A DNA stretch of 64,000 bases from Exophiala sp. HKRS030 (lineage: Eukaryota; Ascomycota; Eurotiomycetes; Chaetothyriales; Herpotrichiellaceae), in the NCBI GenBank assembly GCA_023897205.1, contig JAHWDD010000005.1, forward strand, positions 2,852,001-2,916,000, written 5' to 3'. Under the pieces are notes generated by a model that saw only the letters and a list, made by a program, of their open reading frames with translations, made no database searches and was not told where the DNA came from. Below are positions 47,595 to 60,100 of this stretch, piece by piece (position 1 is the first letter of the stretch; every line of letters starts with the position of its first letter). The position numbers were made by a program, and so were the translations under genes.

Positions 47595-50273
47595 ATGACA
47601 CAGTCACCTCTCAAGGTGATCGCCTTGATATCTGGTGGCAAAGACTCTTTGTTCTCCATATTGCACTGTATAGAGAACGGACATGAAGTTGTCGCCCTTG
47701 CGAATCTACATCCCAAGCTTCCGAGCAATGGCCGGACCGACGATGCTGAAGGAGAAGACATGAATAGTTTCATGTATCAGACTGTCGGGCACTCGATCAT
47801 TCCACTTTACTCAGATTGCCTTGGGATCCCATTATATCGGAGAGAAATCACTGGCTCAGCAGTACAGACTGGGAGGTACTATGATACCAGCGGGGAACAA
47901 AAATCTTTTGACGAAACCGAAGATTTGGTATTATTATTGCATGATGTACTCAGGAAACATCCTGAGGCCAATGCGCTATGCTCAGGCGCCATCCTGTCGA
48001 CTTACCAACGCGCACGAGTCGACTCTGTAGCCGTTAGACTTGGGCTCATTCCACTGGCTTACCTTTGGCAATATCCTGCTCTTCCACCACCTCCTGGTCG
48101 TCAAGACTCCTTGACAGGCCTTCTCGAGGACATGTCAGCGGCTGGGTGCGACGCCAGGATAATCAAGATTGCTAGTGGTGGGATCAAGGAAAACCTGCTC
48201 TGGTCCAACGTCTCAGAAGCAAACACTCGGTCCAGGCTGGTAAGCGGCTTACGCCCTTTCTTTACAGAACACGAATTTTGGCTTCGTGGTGCCGTGCTTG
48301 GAGAAGGTGGCGAGTATGAGACACTTGCCGTGGATGGTCCGAGACCTCTATGGAAACGAAGAATAGACCTTCCAACGGACACAAGCTCGACCTTTTACGG
48401 AGAAGGCGGTGTTAGCTATCTTCGGTTGGGAAAAGCAAAGACGGTGGAGAACGACCCAGATTCCTCGCACGAGATCTCGACAGCTCTACAGCCTCGTCCT
48501 CTTGATGTACAATTCGAAGCTGTGCTGGAAAGAGTCCAGACTCAAGCGTCAGAGATGACTTCGACCAGGGATAGTGAGGCAACAACCGTGCTTTCGGACA
48601 ATCATTCGGCGAGGTTTTCCATCGAACTCTTGCCATTGACTCGGAAACTGTCTCTAGCCTATCTTACCATTTCGAACATTACTGCCACAACAACGGGTGT
48701 ACCGTCCGAAGACAAAGGAACTGCCGCTGACCAGATGAGACGAATATGCGAGAAGCTCAAATCCGTGCTCGACTCACTCTCCAGTACACAAAAAGTCCCT
48801 GGAAAGTTGACGACGTCAAACATCGTAGCCACGACATTGCTGCTGAAGGACATGTCACAATTCGCGTCGGTCAACTCGACGTATTCGTCAATGTTTCGAT
48901 CTGGAGAACCAAATCCGCCAGCTAGAGTGACCATCTCCTGTCAGCTTCCTCAAGACGTCGAAGTCAGTCTGAATGTGATATTGGATCTTGGGCCGAGAGA
49001 TGCGAGACGTGGCTTACACGTTCAAAGTCGAAGCTACTGGGCCCCGGCCAATATCGGCCCTTATAGTCAAGCAATCTGTGTCCCACTTCAGCAAACCTCT
49101 GAGATGAGTGTCAACGTGCACGATGCAGGTCTCCTCGAAATGGTTCACGTAGCTGGACAGATCCCCCTTGTGCCCCAAAGTATGCTTCTTGACGACGGCG
49201 GCTTCACTCACGCCAGCGTCTTGAGCCTTCAACATCTTTGGCGTGTTGGACAAGAGCGGGAGGTAGACATCTGGCCTTGGGGCATCGCTTTTCTCAAACG
49301 AGATCCAGACGCAGCACACAGGAACGCCACGACGGCCCAGAGAATTTGGGAGCACGCTCATCGCATAGGAACGAGATCTAGCAATTCCTCAGCACGTGAT
49401 GACGATGACATCGACGACGAGGATGACCAAGGTCCAGACGCTTGGGACCTGCGATTCAATCGATTCCAGTTGGCGAACTCGGCAGCAGAGAATGCGGCCA
49501 TTGGCCAACATCTTCATGTTTTGCCCAACAACACAGTTTTTGGCAAGAGAGCAACCACTGCCGATGTTGTTCCTCCATTCATTGCGGCAGAGGTCACGTC
49601 GCTACCGAGGGACGCACCCGTTGAATGGTGGAGCCTGGGCGTTGCCAACTTGATAAAAACGCTCACCTCAAGTTCTACTGCCGCCGCCGCGGCGACTTGT
49701 GGTCGAGAAGATTTTGAATGGGGCTCAATCAGCAGGACCTCCCTTCATGCCGAGTCTCCAAAACAATCCTCAGGAGGACATCCTTCGACCGTCCGGCAGC
49801 ATCTGGTGACCGTCTTGATCCGGTCTGCCTCTGGCGGCAGTGGCAAACCCCGACACGGTCCTCGACAGGTCGACGATGATGTTCGCGCCCATCTTTTGCG
49901 AACTATCGGGGACGATGTGCATGTCGGGCCGCGGCCGAAATTACCACCAGTGCTCGAATGCGTCCACGGAACGGCCTTCTTGTCGACCGTCGAGGGACGG
50001 CCACGGTGGGCCGAAGTCTCGAAAGGGGAACTCTTCAACAGCTTGACGGTCATACCATGCACGTCAGTGCACGGTCGAGGCCAAGTCGGGACGCTCTCGG
50101 GCGGCCTAATCGACGACGCGTCGCCCTTTCCTGGAGGGGTGAAAAGCGGCGAGAGTCTCGGTCCTGTTGGGGAGACTGGCACAAGCGTCACAGACGTCAC
50201 CGCCGTGTCCGAGACGTGTCAACCTTTGGCGGTAGCGATGACGATGCGTATCGATTCGACATGGAGTCGATGA
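47595..50273 (+). CDS. DPH6: diphthine-ammonia ligase
   Basis: A single exon of 892 aa. An N-type PP-loop ATP pyrophosphatase domain opens the protein: VIALISGGKDSLFSILHC (PP-loop at residues 13-18). Dph6-specific LCSGAILSTYQRARVDSVAVRLGL and LRGAVLGEGGEYETLAVDGP follow within the first 240 residues. The C-terminal half holds Rid/YjgF-like segments, for example YWAPANIGPYSQAICVPL and MVHVAGQIPLVPQ, an architecture known for fungal and plant Dph6. The enzyme uses ATP and ammonium for the last amidation step of diphthamide on elongation factor 2 in the cytosol. An acidic insert (DDDDIDDEDD) sits near residue 605. It is the housekeeping neighbour that ends the accessory island. Confidence 0.93.
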   Translation: MTQSPLKVIALISGGKDSLFSILHCIENGHEVVALANLHPKLPSNGRTDDAEGEDMNSFMYQTVGHSIIPLYSDCLGIPLYRREITGSAVQTGRYYDTSGEQKSFDETEDLVLLLHDVLRKHPEANALCSGAILSTYQRARVDSVAVRLGLIPLAYLWQYPALPPPPGRQDSLTGLLEDMSAAGCDARIIKIASGGIKENLLWSNVSEANTRSRLVSGLRPFFTEHEFWLRGAVLGEGGEYETLAVDGPRPLWKRRIDLPTDTSSTFYGEGGVSYLRLGKAKTVENDPDSSHEISTALQPRPLDVQFEAVLERVQTQASEMTSTRDSEATTVLSDNHSARFSIELLPLTRKLSLAYLTISNITATTTGVPSEDKGTAADQMRRICEKLKSVLDSLSSTQKVPGKLTTSNIVATTLLLKDMSQFASVNSTYSSMFRSGEPNPPARVTISCQLPQDVEVSLNVILDLGPRDARRGLHVQSRSYWAPANIGPYSQAICVPLQQTSEMSVNVHDAGLLEMVHVAGQIPLVPQSMLLDDGGFTHASVLSLQHLWRVGQEREVDIWPWGIAFLKRDPDAAHRNATTAQRIWEHAHRIGTRSSNSSARDDDDIDDEDDQGPDAWDLRFNRFQLANSAAENAAIGQHLHVLPNNTVFGKRATTADVVPPFIAAEVTSLPRDAPVEWWSLGVANLIKTLTSSSTAAAAATCGREDFEWGSISRTSLHAESPKQSSGGHPSTVRQHLVTVLIRSASGGSGKPRHGPRQVDDDVRAHLLRTIGDDVHVGPRPKLPPVLECVHGTAFLSTVEGRPRWAEVSKGELFNSLTVIPCTSVHGRGQVGTLSGGLIDDASPFPGGVKSGESLGPVGETGTSVTDVTAVSETCQPLAVAMTMRIDSTWSR

Positions 50274-53200
50274 GAGTTTTTTTTGGAGGGTCCATTGTCG
50301 ACTGTACAGTACATACCCTGGTCAGCCCAGCCCAGCCGAAGCCCTCTCCCTTCTCGGGAGGTGCTTGACAGGCCGCCAGACGTGTCGGTCCCCGTCGCTA
50401 GGACAGGTCCTCGTACAAGTATATGCAAGCCACTGGAAAACCAAAGACCAGACCAAAAATCGTGATCCACTGACAACCGATCGCTCCACTTTCGTTGACG
50501 AGCACTCCGTACACACATTGTACACACAGACACATCCGGCTTTTCGTGGACCCTTCCCTGTCCAACATGGGACTGACAAAAACCCCAACCCCACAAGATA
50601 CGCGACTTGTTGAAAGTCAAGAACAGACGTGTTTAGGTTTGGTGGAGTCATCTGCCAACCCAAGTCGATCCCCGTTTTTTTGGTGGAAGGGTCATATGTA
50701 CGGTCATACCCGATGGTCTGAGCACCCGAGAGGGCGGGTAGAGCAAAGACCAGACGGGAGAGGAAGAAGGAGAAAAAAGTCTGCGTGTTTACAGACAACC
50801 CGTAAAGAGACGCGTTCAAAGACGCGTCTCTGTTGACATGTGTGGTGTACACAGATACACAATGATATGGAGTACAGCACAGTCCAGTGGACAAACACTT
50901 TTGACGGGTTGCGCCATATTATTGTCAACGATGTGGATGGATGCACGGATGGATGACCTACATACAGTATTGACTTTTTTTTGGTGGCGCGATCCTATCG
51001 ATAAACATGAGCCCTCAACGATTCACCACCGCCTTCCGTGGCTTGCCTGCCTCCACAAAGTCTGTGGGCTGTGGACGTGTGTGGACTTTGGTCTGGTCAT
51101 GCCACAGAGTCTCAAAAAAACGTCATTGTTCTTCTCTCGATGATACACGGACAATACTACACGTACACGTACCGCAGTACAATCACTTTGTGTATCTGCA
51201 TGCTCGAAGCGGACCAAAAAAAACACCTCTCGACATCACGAGTAAGAGTTGGTTCGACTGTTGTTTGTTTTCCTCTACCCGGGACAGCTGAATGAATCTC
51301 GCGGATGCAAGATATATTGTTTTCTTTTGCAGTAGTTGACGTTAGGCAGTACTACTATTCATGGTCATCGAGTCTCTTGTATCCGATTCTTCGGTTATGC
51401 AGGTATTCAATTTCAGGCGTGCAATGCATGCATGCATACCGGTCAAATGGTGCCTATGAAATTTTCTGCAAATAGTTACAATGTTGTTGTTATTGTTGTG
51501 ATCGTCTGGTTTTTCGTGGCATGTCACGCTCTTTAGTTCATCAGGTAGTTCTGTTTCCTCATGTCAAAACCATCCTCGGTTATGCACTTGTCCAAAATCG
51601 ATTCCGATATTGATTGATCATGGGTTTGGGGGTACGGGTACTATTGAAGCGAGCGAGAGGCCACTTGGATGACTCGCGTATCAGAGCACTGGCCATGCCA
51701 TGTTGTTGTTTGTGTTTTGTGTGTATGTGAGAGAGAGAGAGCACAAACCACATACGGAGTACTCGTACCCTACCCACTAGAAGAGTCCTCCCCGTCGTCA
51801 TCCGCAAATTCGACGGTCACGTCTTTTTTTGTCTTTGTTGGGTTCTTGTCCTTCTTCGTTCCTCTGACGTTATATCCCCCAGTCATCCCTCAATGACGTT
51901 TGACCTCCAGCCTACTACGAGTACGAGTGGTGTTGGCTGTACACTGTGGCCCAGTTGATGGATACTATGTGACAAAACACGAACGATAACATTACAGTAG
52001 TATACCAGGACGCGTCGAACCAACACGTCCATTTCACACACAAACAAAGATTCAACGAAAAAAGATCACAGTCTGATCGTGTGCTTGTGAAGAAAAAAAA
52101 AGACCGAGGACGCGTTTTCTCTCTCTTCTTTTTCGTGTTTTGGCTGTGGATTATTGATGAAGAATTGTGCCCTGCACGAGTAGTCGCGGGGAGGCGGGAA
52201 CCACAGGGATATTCAGGCATTACCAGGGTTTTTGGTCCCATCCATCCACATTGAATGCATGCATGCATGCAGATATTCTGCGACCCCCCAGGCATGTTGG
52301 AAATCTTAGTGGTTGGAAAGAACCTTTTTGTCTTTGTCTGAGACAATTTGTAGTAACCTGGTTTACATGCAAGTACGGACAATGCCTGTGAGTACGGAGT
52401 ACCCTGTACGGAACATATGCATGTCTTTGAGTCAAAAAGATGACTTTTTCTTTTGTTGGTCGTCATCTTACTCGCAAAGACTCCGGAGGGGGTTCTCGAC
52501 GTACATCCGATGTTTCTTTAGAATATGGAGTTACTTGTTCTACGGGAGTATTCTTGCGTGCCGTAGCAGAATCAGCTGAGGTCGACCATGGGTAGGGCCA
52601 GTGGTTTATTTGCCCTACTTGTACTCCGTACTCCGTACCTTTTTACCTGGCCGGAAAATCCTTGTCTACGGATATGCAGGTAAATCAATAGTCAGTATGT
52701 AGGCAGTTCAATAATGTCCCTCTATCAATGCCGGTCCATACCTTTCCCAATTCCTACTCGGTAGTATAATTTCCGATTCTGCATGTCCGTAAAGTCATGA
52801 AACCAACTTCATCGGTTTCGGTTCATTTGAAGTACTTGGGTAAAACGCGGTCACAAGAATCTACAGTAGGTAACTGATGGGGAAACAAACCTCAAGGATG
52901 TCCCTCCGTACTGTACGTGATCGACTCCTCCCTTCACGTCCGTACCTGCATATTTTTTGCTTTTTCCAGGGTCATATAGTTTTTTTTGTTCTTGGTTCCT
53001 TGACCTCCCTCGAGGGGACCGGGGGGACCGGCCTGCTAGTACTGTACCTAGAGCAAGGTACATACAGTAGGGTACGTAATTTAGGGCATGTTCGGTTTTT
53101 TTAGAGTGCAAACTACTGCACCAAGGTAGGTACTCCGTACATACCCCCCTACTGTACGGAGTACATTTGTCTTTTGTGATTCTTTTACTAGACTTTTGTC

Positions 53201-53551
53201 CTCCTCGTTGCATCCGAGGGCCCCGCGGGGGGGGGACCACCTACTAGACCCATGAGTACGGAATACAGTAACTCGTTAGAACACAAACTGCCTACAGTAT
53301 GTAAATCTGTTGTTCAGGGGTTTATTTTTGGTCTCGGAACTAAAAAGAGTCTGGAGTACGTCCAGATTTGGGAGCCCAAAGCACTGGTAGTAGTAAACAC
53401 CAAACAACCTACACTGCGTACTACCTTGGTGATGGGGTCTGGTCAACCGACAACCCCCCGAACGTACGATGATCATAACACGTTTCTTCCATCTAAATTG
53501 CGAAATAGTTGCGAGAGCAAACACCCTACTTTAGGCGTCAATCACACAGTA

Positions 53552-53552
<1 letters not shown>

Positions 53553-53625
<73 letters not shown>
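53553..53625. repeat. (CA)n microsatellite, about 73 bp
   Basis: Uninterrupted CA dinucleotide repeat. It creates a spurious Thr-His ORF. Confidence 0.98.
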
Positions 53626-53627
<2 letters not shown>

Positions 53628-53891
53628 TTTTACCCTTTTGGCCCAAAGAGAGAGTTACTCCGTCCGTGTGACTTTTTAAAAACTCGTAAGTGAACTATTA
53701 GGAAGAATATCTCTCTTCATCCCATTCGCTTGAACTTTTTCACGTGGCCTTCTTCTGTCCTCGGTGGCTTTTCCCCTTACGAGTGTTTCACACGTGTACG
53801 GGGGGGAGGGATGGTGTAAAGTGGAGGCCTCTAAGGGACTTTCTAGAATCTCTTTCTCTCTCTACAGTACCCAGAATGAGTGGATAAAACT

Positions 53892-53914
53892 TGTGTGTGT
53901 GTGTGTGTGTGTGT
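53892..53914. repeat. (TG)n microsatellite
   Basis: About eleven TG units, 270 bp from the CA tract and of opposite strand sense. Confidence 0.95.
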
Positions 53915-54328
53915 AGGTGTGTTTCAGAATATTCACCTAATACTTAGCCTTGCGGAATAACTCTGTATGTACTCTGTACGTGTTACTCCATACGTAGTTG
54001 GGTATCATTTTCCGTCGCCTTTTTTTGGGGGTGGAAAGACGGAAAAAAGAAAAGATGAACCAGAAGCTTCTTGGTTGGTCAGAATCCGGGTGTTTTTTTT
54101 ACGACGCGTTTTTTTTTTGGTCTCAGCGCCTCACAAACGCGCGCCGCACGTGTCCATACTACTGTACGGAGTACTGTACTCCGTACATATTGTACTGATT
54201 TACTCCGTTACCTTAAAAATGACCCTAGAGGTACCCCGTACATACCTACCCGAGGTACCTGCATTCCATACTTCAACCCAGTCAAAGGGTTTTTAACTAG
54301 GTACAGTAGTCTCGTTTCATAATATGCG

Positions 54329-54381
54329 TGTCTCTCTATCACTCACTCTCTCTCTCTCTCTCTTTTTTTCTCTCTCTCTTT
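54329..54381. repeat. (TC)n low-complexity tract
   Basis: Interrupted CT repeats with a short T-run in the middle. Confidence 0.9.
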
Positions 54382-55693
54382 ACCCCTTTCCATTTCTCCG
54401 ACACCCCATCCATTTGTGACCCGGCGCCGGGCAAGTCCATCACATCACATCATTCTTTTCCAACGGAGTAACTTTTTTTTGGTCTTTTCTTTCTTGCTTA
54501 CCCCCTGACCAAGGGTACTGAACCGGGAAAAAGTAAAAAGATAAACCCCATGTCGTTGGTTTTTTTTATTCCGTACATGTTCAAAGTAAAAAGGTTTCCT
54601 AAACCCAATTGATCATGTGGAAATTACTTTTACTCCTTATGTACTCCGTACAGTATTCTTCCGTCAGGAAGGCACATCCCATGTGGAAGCCTTATCTGAT
54701 AACTTATCAATGATCAACACGGGTACCTATCGACAAGCTGATAGCCCAAGATGGACCTAAATCAAATCACTCGTATGTACTGTACAGTACTGTACGGAGT
54801 AGTCCTCCCCCCCCCCAAACAACCCCCCCAAGTCCCTTGGGTCAATCCTCACCGTCATCACAATACACAGTACAGATTGTAAATCCTACAGATACAGTAA
54901 AGAAACAAAGAGTAAAAATAAATCAGCAACTTCATTTTTCGTTCGCATTCAATCTCTTTCTAATAGTACAAGTATTGGGGTGTTTGTTTTTACACGACAC
55001 AAACGTTTTGAAAGGTTTGAAAAAAACCTCTCTCAACGATGTGTGAACATAATACATCCCCGGTCAAAAGTTGCTGCTACTGCTCGTGTTGATGACAATG
55101 AACTGAAAGAAACGCTCTCCCAACCATTCGCTCTCTTTCTCAGTCTCTGTCCCTGTCTCTTCCTTCCACCATACCCAGAAATGAAGGTCCCAATCTGACA
55201 TGAAATAAAAAGTCGATAAGAAAAAAAAAAGGTTGGAAGTAAAAAGTCATTTGTGCTCAATCTCTCTGTCTCAGTCTCACTCTCAAAGATCCCCATATCT
55301 CACACACACACCACACTGCCTGCCCTGTCCAACAATAAAAAGGACTATAGAATACATAAAGTGGTCGAAATCAAGCCGAGCTTCGGAAAATCCTTCTCTA
55401 ATGCACTTTTGCCGACCTCCCCGCCGGGTTGATACGCGTACACAGTCTTTAAAAGCTCCCCAACGCTATTCCCGTCTTTGCTTTGTCCGACTCCAATTGT
55501 GTTGTTCGTCTCGCTCGTGCACCTTGAGTGTAAAATTTGCGAAGGACAAGACTTTGTTCCCTGAAAATAGAAGGTGGTTTGAATCATCATAAGGATCATT
55601 TCGTCGTCGTGGTTTGAACTGGTGATTTTTGGTTGTCTTCTTTGGTTTGTCATGATCTTTTGGCAAGTTTCGTCAAAATTCAATGCTGGTTAT

Positions 55694-57432
55694 TTACAGG
55701 GATTCATCTCGCTTTCTCTTCTTAAGAGCACGCTTGCTGCCTTCAGACGACGAAGAGTCCGATGCATTGCTGCTGGAAGAAGACGCAAGGGCGGCCCGTT
55801 GTGCGGCCTCGAATAGTACGTGTCCCATCTCCTCGTCATATGGTTGATGAGGTTGGAGCTCTCCATTCTCAAGAACACCCATGACAATCGCTCCGCTGCC
55901 GTGAGTACGGGCATGTTGAGCGAGGTTATCTGAACGAGAGAACTTCTTGCCACATTCGTTGCACTCGAATGGCTTGTCTTGGGTATGGAGAGAGCGGTAA
56001 TGACGCTTGAGATGTTCTTGACGACGGAAGCGGCGAGAGCAGAGGGTGCAGACAAATGTCTTGGAAGGATCCTCGGTCAAGGATTGCTTGCGGCCACGAC
56101 GGTTGGCTGGAGCGTGTTGTGAAGAGCCATCGGCATTCACGCTGTTGCCATTGTCATCGGCAGGGCTGTGCTGGTGAGAGACGGACGAAGTTTGGCCTTC
56201 GCCCTGATTCATTTGAGCATCGGCATCAGTCATCTCTTGGAAGGCAAAGTCACTGTCGGTAGAGCCAGTGCGCTTCATCTTGCGGTGAGTCTTCTTCTTG
56301 CTGGAGCAGCAAGAGCCAGAGTCCGAGAAAGAAGACGCAGGAGGAGACGGGAGCCCGGCGTGGGCGTCCTCGTCAAAGCTGCCAAAGCTGTGAACGCTCA
56401 AGAAATCCTCCTCTTCAATCAAAGACAACTTTTGTCGCTTGTCGCCGTTGTAGACGATCTCGGCCTCGGTGAAGTTCACAAATCCAAAATCGTCTTCAGA
56501 GTCGAGCTCGGTGCAGAACGACGACTCAAAGGTAGGGTTCTCAGAGATGGTGAATGGGTTGGCCGTATCATGCTCAGGTGTCACGGGGAAAGTGGTGGCC
56601 AGGGCAAACTTGGGTTCCTCGTCTTCGGCCGACAGAGTAGGCAGAGGCGGGAAGCTCTGGGCGGGGACCGACAGGACAGGTTCAAACGACGAGGTCGATG
56701 TCAGTTCTCGCAGATTGACAAATTCAGCGACAGGATACGCGGCCGCAGGCGAAACCTGAGATTGGGGAGTGGCAGGGGTGAGTGAAGGCGAAGTGCAGCC
56801 GCTGGAGAAGGAGTTGCTGGGCAAGAGCTTGGCATCGCCGGGATGCGGGAAAATGTGAACTTCTAATTAACCGTGTCAGTTTCGGTTTCACCTGGTATTA
56901 ATGCCACTCTCGCTTCAATAAACTTACGTCCGTTCTCCGACCACTCGTCCAGATACTGTAGAGACTGGTATTCCTCCTTGGATGCCTCGATCGGCAGGTT
57001 GAAGTAGCCAGGTCCGTGTACCGGAGTCTGGTTGACGCTGCTGGCCGGGGGGCTGCTCGCCGTGCTGGGGCACGCTGACAAGCATGGGGTAGGTGGTGAA
57101 GAGTGCCTGCTCTCCAAATACCTTCCATGCTCCATCTGGCCATGGCTCTCAAGCATAATCTTGGGCATGGGCATGGCCAGTGTCAGAGGGGGCGAGGGCC
57201 GAGGGTGGTGCATCATCTGCTGGGGCATGATATGGGCATGCGTGAAATGAGGGTGAGGTGCTTGCCAGTATTGGGCGGGCACAAACTGAGGATGAGGGTA
57301 ACCGGCCATGGGGCTGAAGACGGGCTGCTCGCCAGGCATGGGCGTGAACACAGCGTTATGTCGTGCGTCCGAGTCTGGCCGGTATTGGTAGAATTGAATC
57401 TGTTGCGCAGCCATTGGGTATGGAGTTTCCAT
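55694..57432 (-). CDS. C2H2 stress-response transcription factor, Msn2/Msn4 (SebA/MsnA) type
   Basis: Exons 57432..56928 and 56862..55694 with a 65-nt intron (GTAAGT...ATTAG) give 557 aa. Two adjacent C2H2 fingers near the C-terminus, [24 protein letters not shown] and [23 protein letters not shown], are nearly canonical for Msn2/4, which bind AGGGG stress elements. The splice restores [21 protein letters not shown]. The N-terminal half is Pro/Gln/His-rich with a [16 protein letters not shown] start; the ATG at 57432 is preferred over the longer frame to 57558. In Aspergillus such factors control oxidative and osmotic stress genes and conidiation. A nuclear-localisation-like KRALKKRKR sits at the C-terminus. 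It has a long upstream region (1.8 kb to the next gene), typical of a regulated regulator gene. Confidence 0.9.
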
Positions 57433-59218
57433 GTCGAATGACTGTGTCTTTTCTGTTCTTTCGACTGTCTTTCCCAGGTGTCGATGGCACTGGGTCGGGT
57501 AAGCTGTAGTACAAGACTCGGTACAGATGAGAATGTCGGCCCAATGAGTGGTGGGCACTAATCTCAGGAGGGCGGCTCGTTGGAATTGAGTCGGAGTCTA
57601 GCTGTACATGTAGGTTGCAGAATTGATATGTTGGTATCCGTCAAAACACATACAAGAGAGTGATGCTGTCTTCGACGTCTGGTAGGGAGAGAGAGAAAGG
57701 ATTATGTTATGATACAATGTTGGCACAGGCTTGGAAAAGGAAGGACTGGATGCTTGTTCGTTCAATGGTACAGGTACAGGAGAGTGTTGTACAGGTTGAT
57801 TGAAACAAGATCCGGGAAGAGCCTGGTCAACGAGAGTTATAACAGAATTCAAAGAAAGTGTAGATCGCGGGGAAAAAAGAGCGACTGTCTCGATATGAGA
57901 AACGAAAGGAAGAGGATAAGAGCTGGGTGCAAGGACGAGCCATAAAGAGAGATCGCTAGATGCCCTGAGGGTCTTGTCAACCACTGACCTGGGCCACCGC
58001 TCGATGGGGCCCTGGTAGCTCGCTGTGCAGGAACGGGCGCTGCGTTCGGGACCGTCGTCGCGACCCATGCAAAATGGTGACCTTGAAGGATGGTGGAGCT
58101 CTGCGCGGTCTCACCACCACCCCAGTCCGTCTCAAAGACTATCACCCACCGGGTCACCCACTAGGCATGATCCACCCCTGTCCAGCCGCTCCTCTTAGAG
58201 CAGCGAGCCCAGCAGAGCGTGTGCCTGGCACTTGTCTGGGCTGTGCCGGGCTGGGTGACGCTGCAGAGGCCTGTCACAGTGCTTCTGATGTGCATGGGAA
58301 ATTGCACTGCGATGCTCGACCACACCCTCCTGCCCGTCGTGACCACCCATGACGCAGCATGCCATTGCTCACTGGCACTGGGGCGAGGCCATCATGACGG
58401 ACGTCCGTCCACACCACTGTGTCCTGTACAAAATGTGCATGCAGACGATTGAGGTGACCTGATCGGCGACCTTGATGCCATCATTGGCCTGTCCGGGCCA
58501 GACATATCACAATAGAGCGCTTCAAGTGCAGTAGATGACTGGCTGAAATGATATAGATATGGTACAGAAGGGTGTCAAGTCTTGGTCTGGAGACGCTGCT
58601 ATCGTCTTTTGGTTGACCAGGGTCTGCCAGAAAAAGTATGCTCCGTATGGACGGTAAGGAATAGTTCGGATCCTTTGCAACCAACCGTACTCCGTATCGA
58701 GGTTGTGACTCGTATCCCATCACTTTTCTGAAAGACGTGTATCGCCCACTCCAGCCATCCGATCGAAGACGGCAAACTACGCCTTGGACGTTTGATAGGT
58801 TATGTCGTTCACAGACAGAGAACAACCCTACTCGAATCAGTGAGCCGAGACGTGTGTTTGGCGTGTAGAGAGGTATCGAACAAGAACGAGTCTAGTAGGA
58901 ATTCCAACTCAGGTGGCTGCTGACTTAGGTCGACGTCTCTCATCGTTGCTGCCCACGGCTCTTTGTGAACTCGGACTGGTATGGTTTGTCCAATGTGCTC
59001 AGTACGTCTTCGCCTCGTATATCGACGCCGTGGCAGTTCGACAAGAAGCTGAAAGGGCCAGAGCTATGGGGCTACTTGCTTCCCGAAGCTCCTGCTCTGA
59101 TACCCAGACTGTCGACAATCCGTCATGTTCCAATATGTCGTTCGACTTCTCAACATTTGCCTGTTAAGACATCCATTAACACCCTAACATCTCTCACCAC
59201 TGTCATCACAGCAGCAGC
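57433..59218. other. intergenic, divergent promoter of regulator and membrane protein
   Basis: About 1.8 kb shared by two divergent genes. ORFs are short and mutually overlapping. One CCCCT (STRE core) lies near 58170, too little to argue autoregulation. Confidence 0.45.
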
Positions 59219-60100
59219 ATGACATCCAAGATCTTCCAGCAGCTGTTTGATGCTGGACAGGCGGCTCTCATATCAAACACAGGTAAACCACAAGCTCGAT
59301 TCAACTATGCGCAGCTCTCCGACTACAATATCCCGCTCAGTCAGCAACATCATCAGCAGCAACAGTGGTCGCAGAATTGTCAAAACCCTGATCCACAATG
59401 CAAGCCTCATCACGGGATGCTTGTGCAAAAGATCAGTGAGGGCCGACGCTGGACCAAGATTGCAGCTGGAATCTCCGGTACCATTTCGGCCTGTCTCTCG
59501 GCCATTATGGGAGCAATCATGATCTTCACGGTGTGGAAATACCAGAAGACCAAAAATTTGTATGTCAAGGATCGGACTTGGGGTCCATGGGCGAAAGATA
59601 CCGTCACATGGCCGACTTACATGATGGCGGCTGCTTCAATTGCTACGTCACTGGCATCGTTGGTATCATTGGTCGCTTTGTGCCGTCGGTCGAAGCGCAA
59701 GGCCGCCTTTTTCAGTGTCATCTATGTCATCATGCATATCGGGTCTTGGGTTGCTGTTTCTGTGGTGTACAGAGTCATGAAGACCGACAAGGATCTCTGG
59801 GGTTGGAGCTGTACCGATGCTGCTAAAGCGATTCAGAAGGAGCTCGGAAGTAACGTGCTGAACTTTGAAAATTTGTGCAAGCTTCAGGTAAGTCATTTTC
59901 TCTGCTCTAGAAATTGACCCCTCGGATTAAACAGGTCGAAGTATCATGAGCTAACAGATCCTCTTTCTATCCAGGGCTCTTCCTGGGAAGTATCTATCGG
60001 CGAGGTGGTCATCAAGATGATGACAAGCGCTGCGTCGTGGTTCGTCAGTCGCAGGCAAGCAGGCTTGGAAAGCGTGCTTTCGCTCGACCTCGGGGCCTGA
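59219..60100 (+). CDS. four-helix membrane protein, function unknown
   Basis: Exons 59219..59887 and 59975..60100 with an 87-nt intron (GTAAGT...TCCAG) give 264 aa. The N-terminal ~80 residues are soluble, with a Gln/His-rich patch. Helices are visible at about residues 86-104 (ISGTISACLSAIMGAIMIFTVW), 135-160 (MMAAASIATSLASLVSLVAL), 165-185 (FFSVIYVIMHIGSWVAVSVVY), and weakly near the end (SSWEVSIGEVVIKMM). Cys pairs in WGWSCTDAA and NLCKL may form a disulfide. The layout is that of small fungal plasma-membrane proteins of unknown role. The last exon is short and its frame was chosen by continuity. I cannot assign a function. Confidence 0.7.

Larger units (their letters stand above)
51753..54801. 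repeat. dispersed TACGGAGTA / TACTCCGTA 9-mer cluster
   Basis: Exact copies at 51753, 52393, 52622, 52629 (overlapping), 53131, 53155, 54165, 54177, 54642 and 54793. Several sit inside the longer ACTGTACGGAGTA (53151, 54161, 54789). At 54165-54185 two copies face each other as an inverted repeat. Variants such as TACGGAATA are also present. Function unknown. Confidence 0.85.
50274..55693. other. 5.4 kb gene desert
   Basis: No ORF has a recognisable domain; those that exist mostly translate simple sequence. The region is unusually rich in T-runs, microsatellites and copies of the 9-mer TACGGAGTA or its complement TACTCCGTA (at least ten exact copies between 51753 and 54801). A perfect CATGCATGCATGC stretch lies near 52257-52270. 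No rRNA, tRNA or transposase was seen. Confidence 0.6.

Noticed and set aside
53252..53671. 139-codon ORF with Thr-His repeats
   Set aside because: It translates the CA microsatellite and has no other coding evidence.
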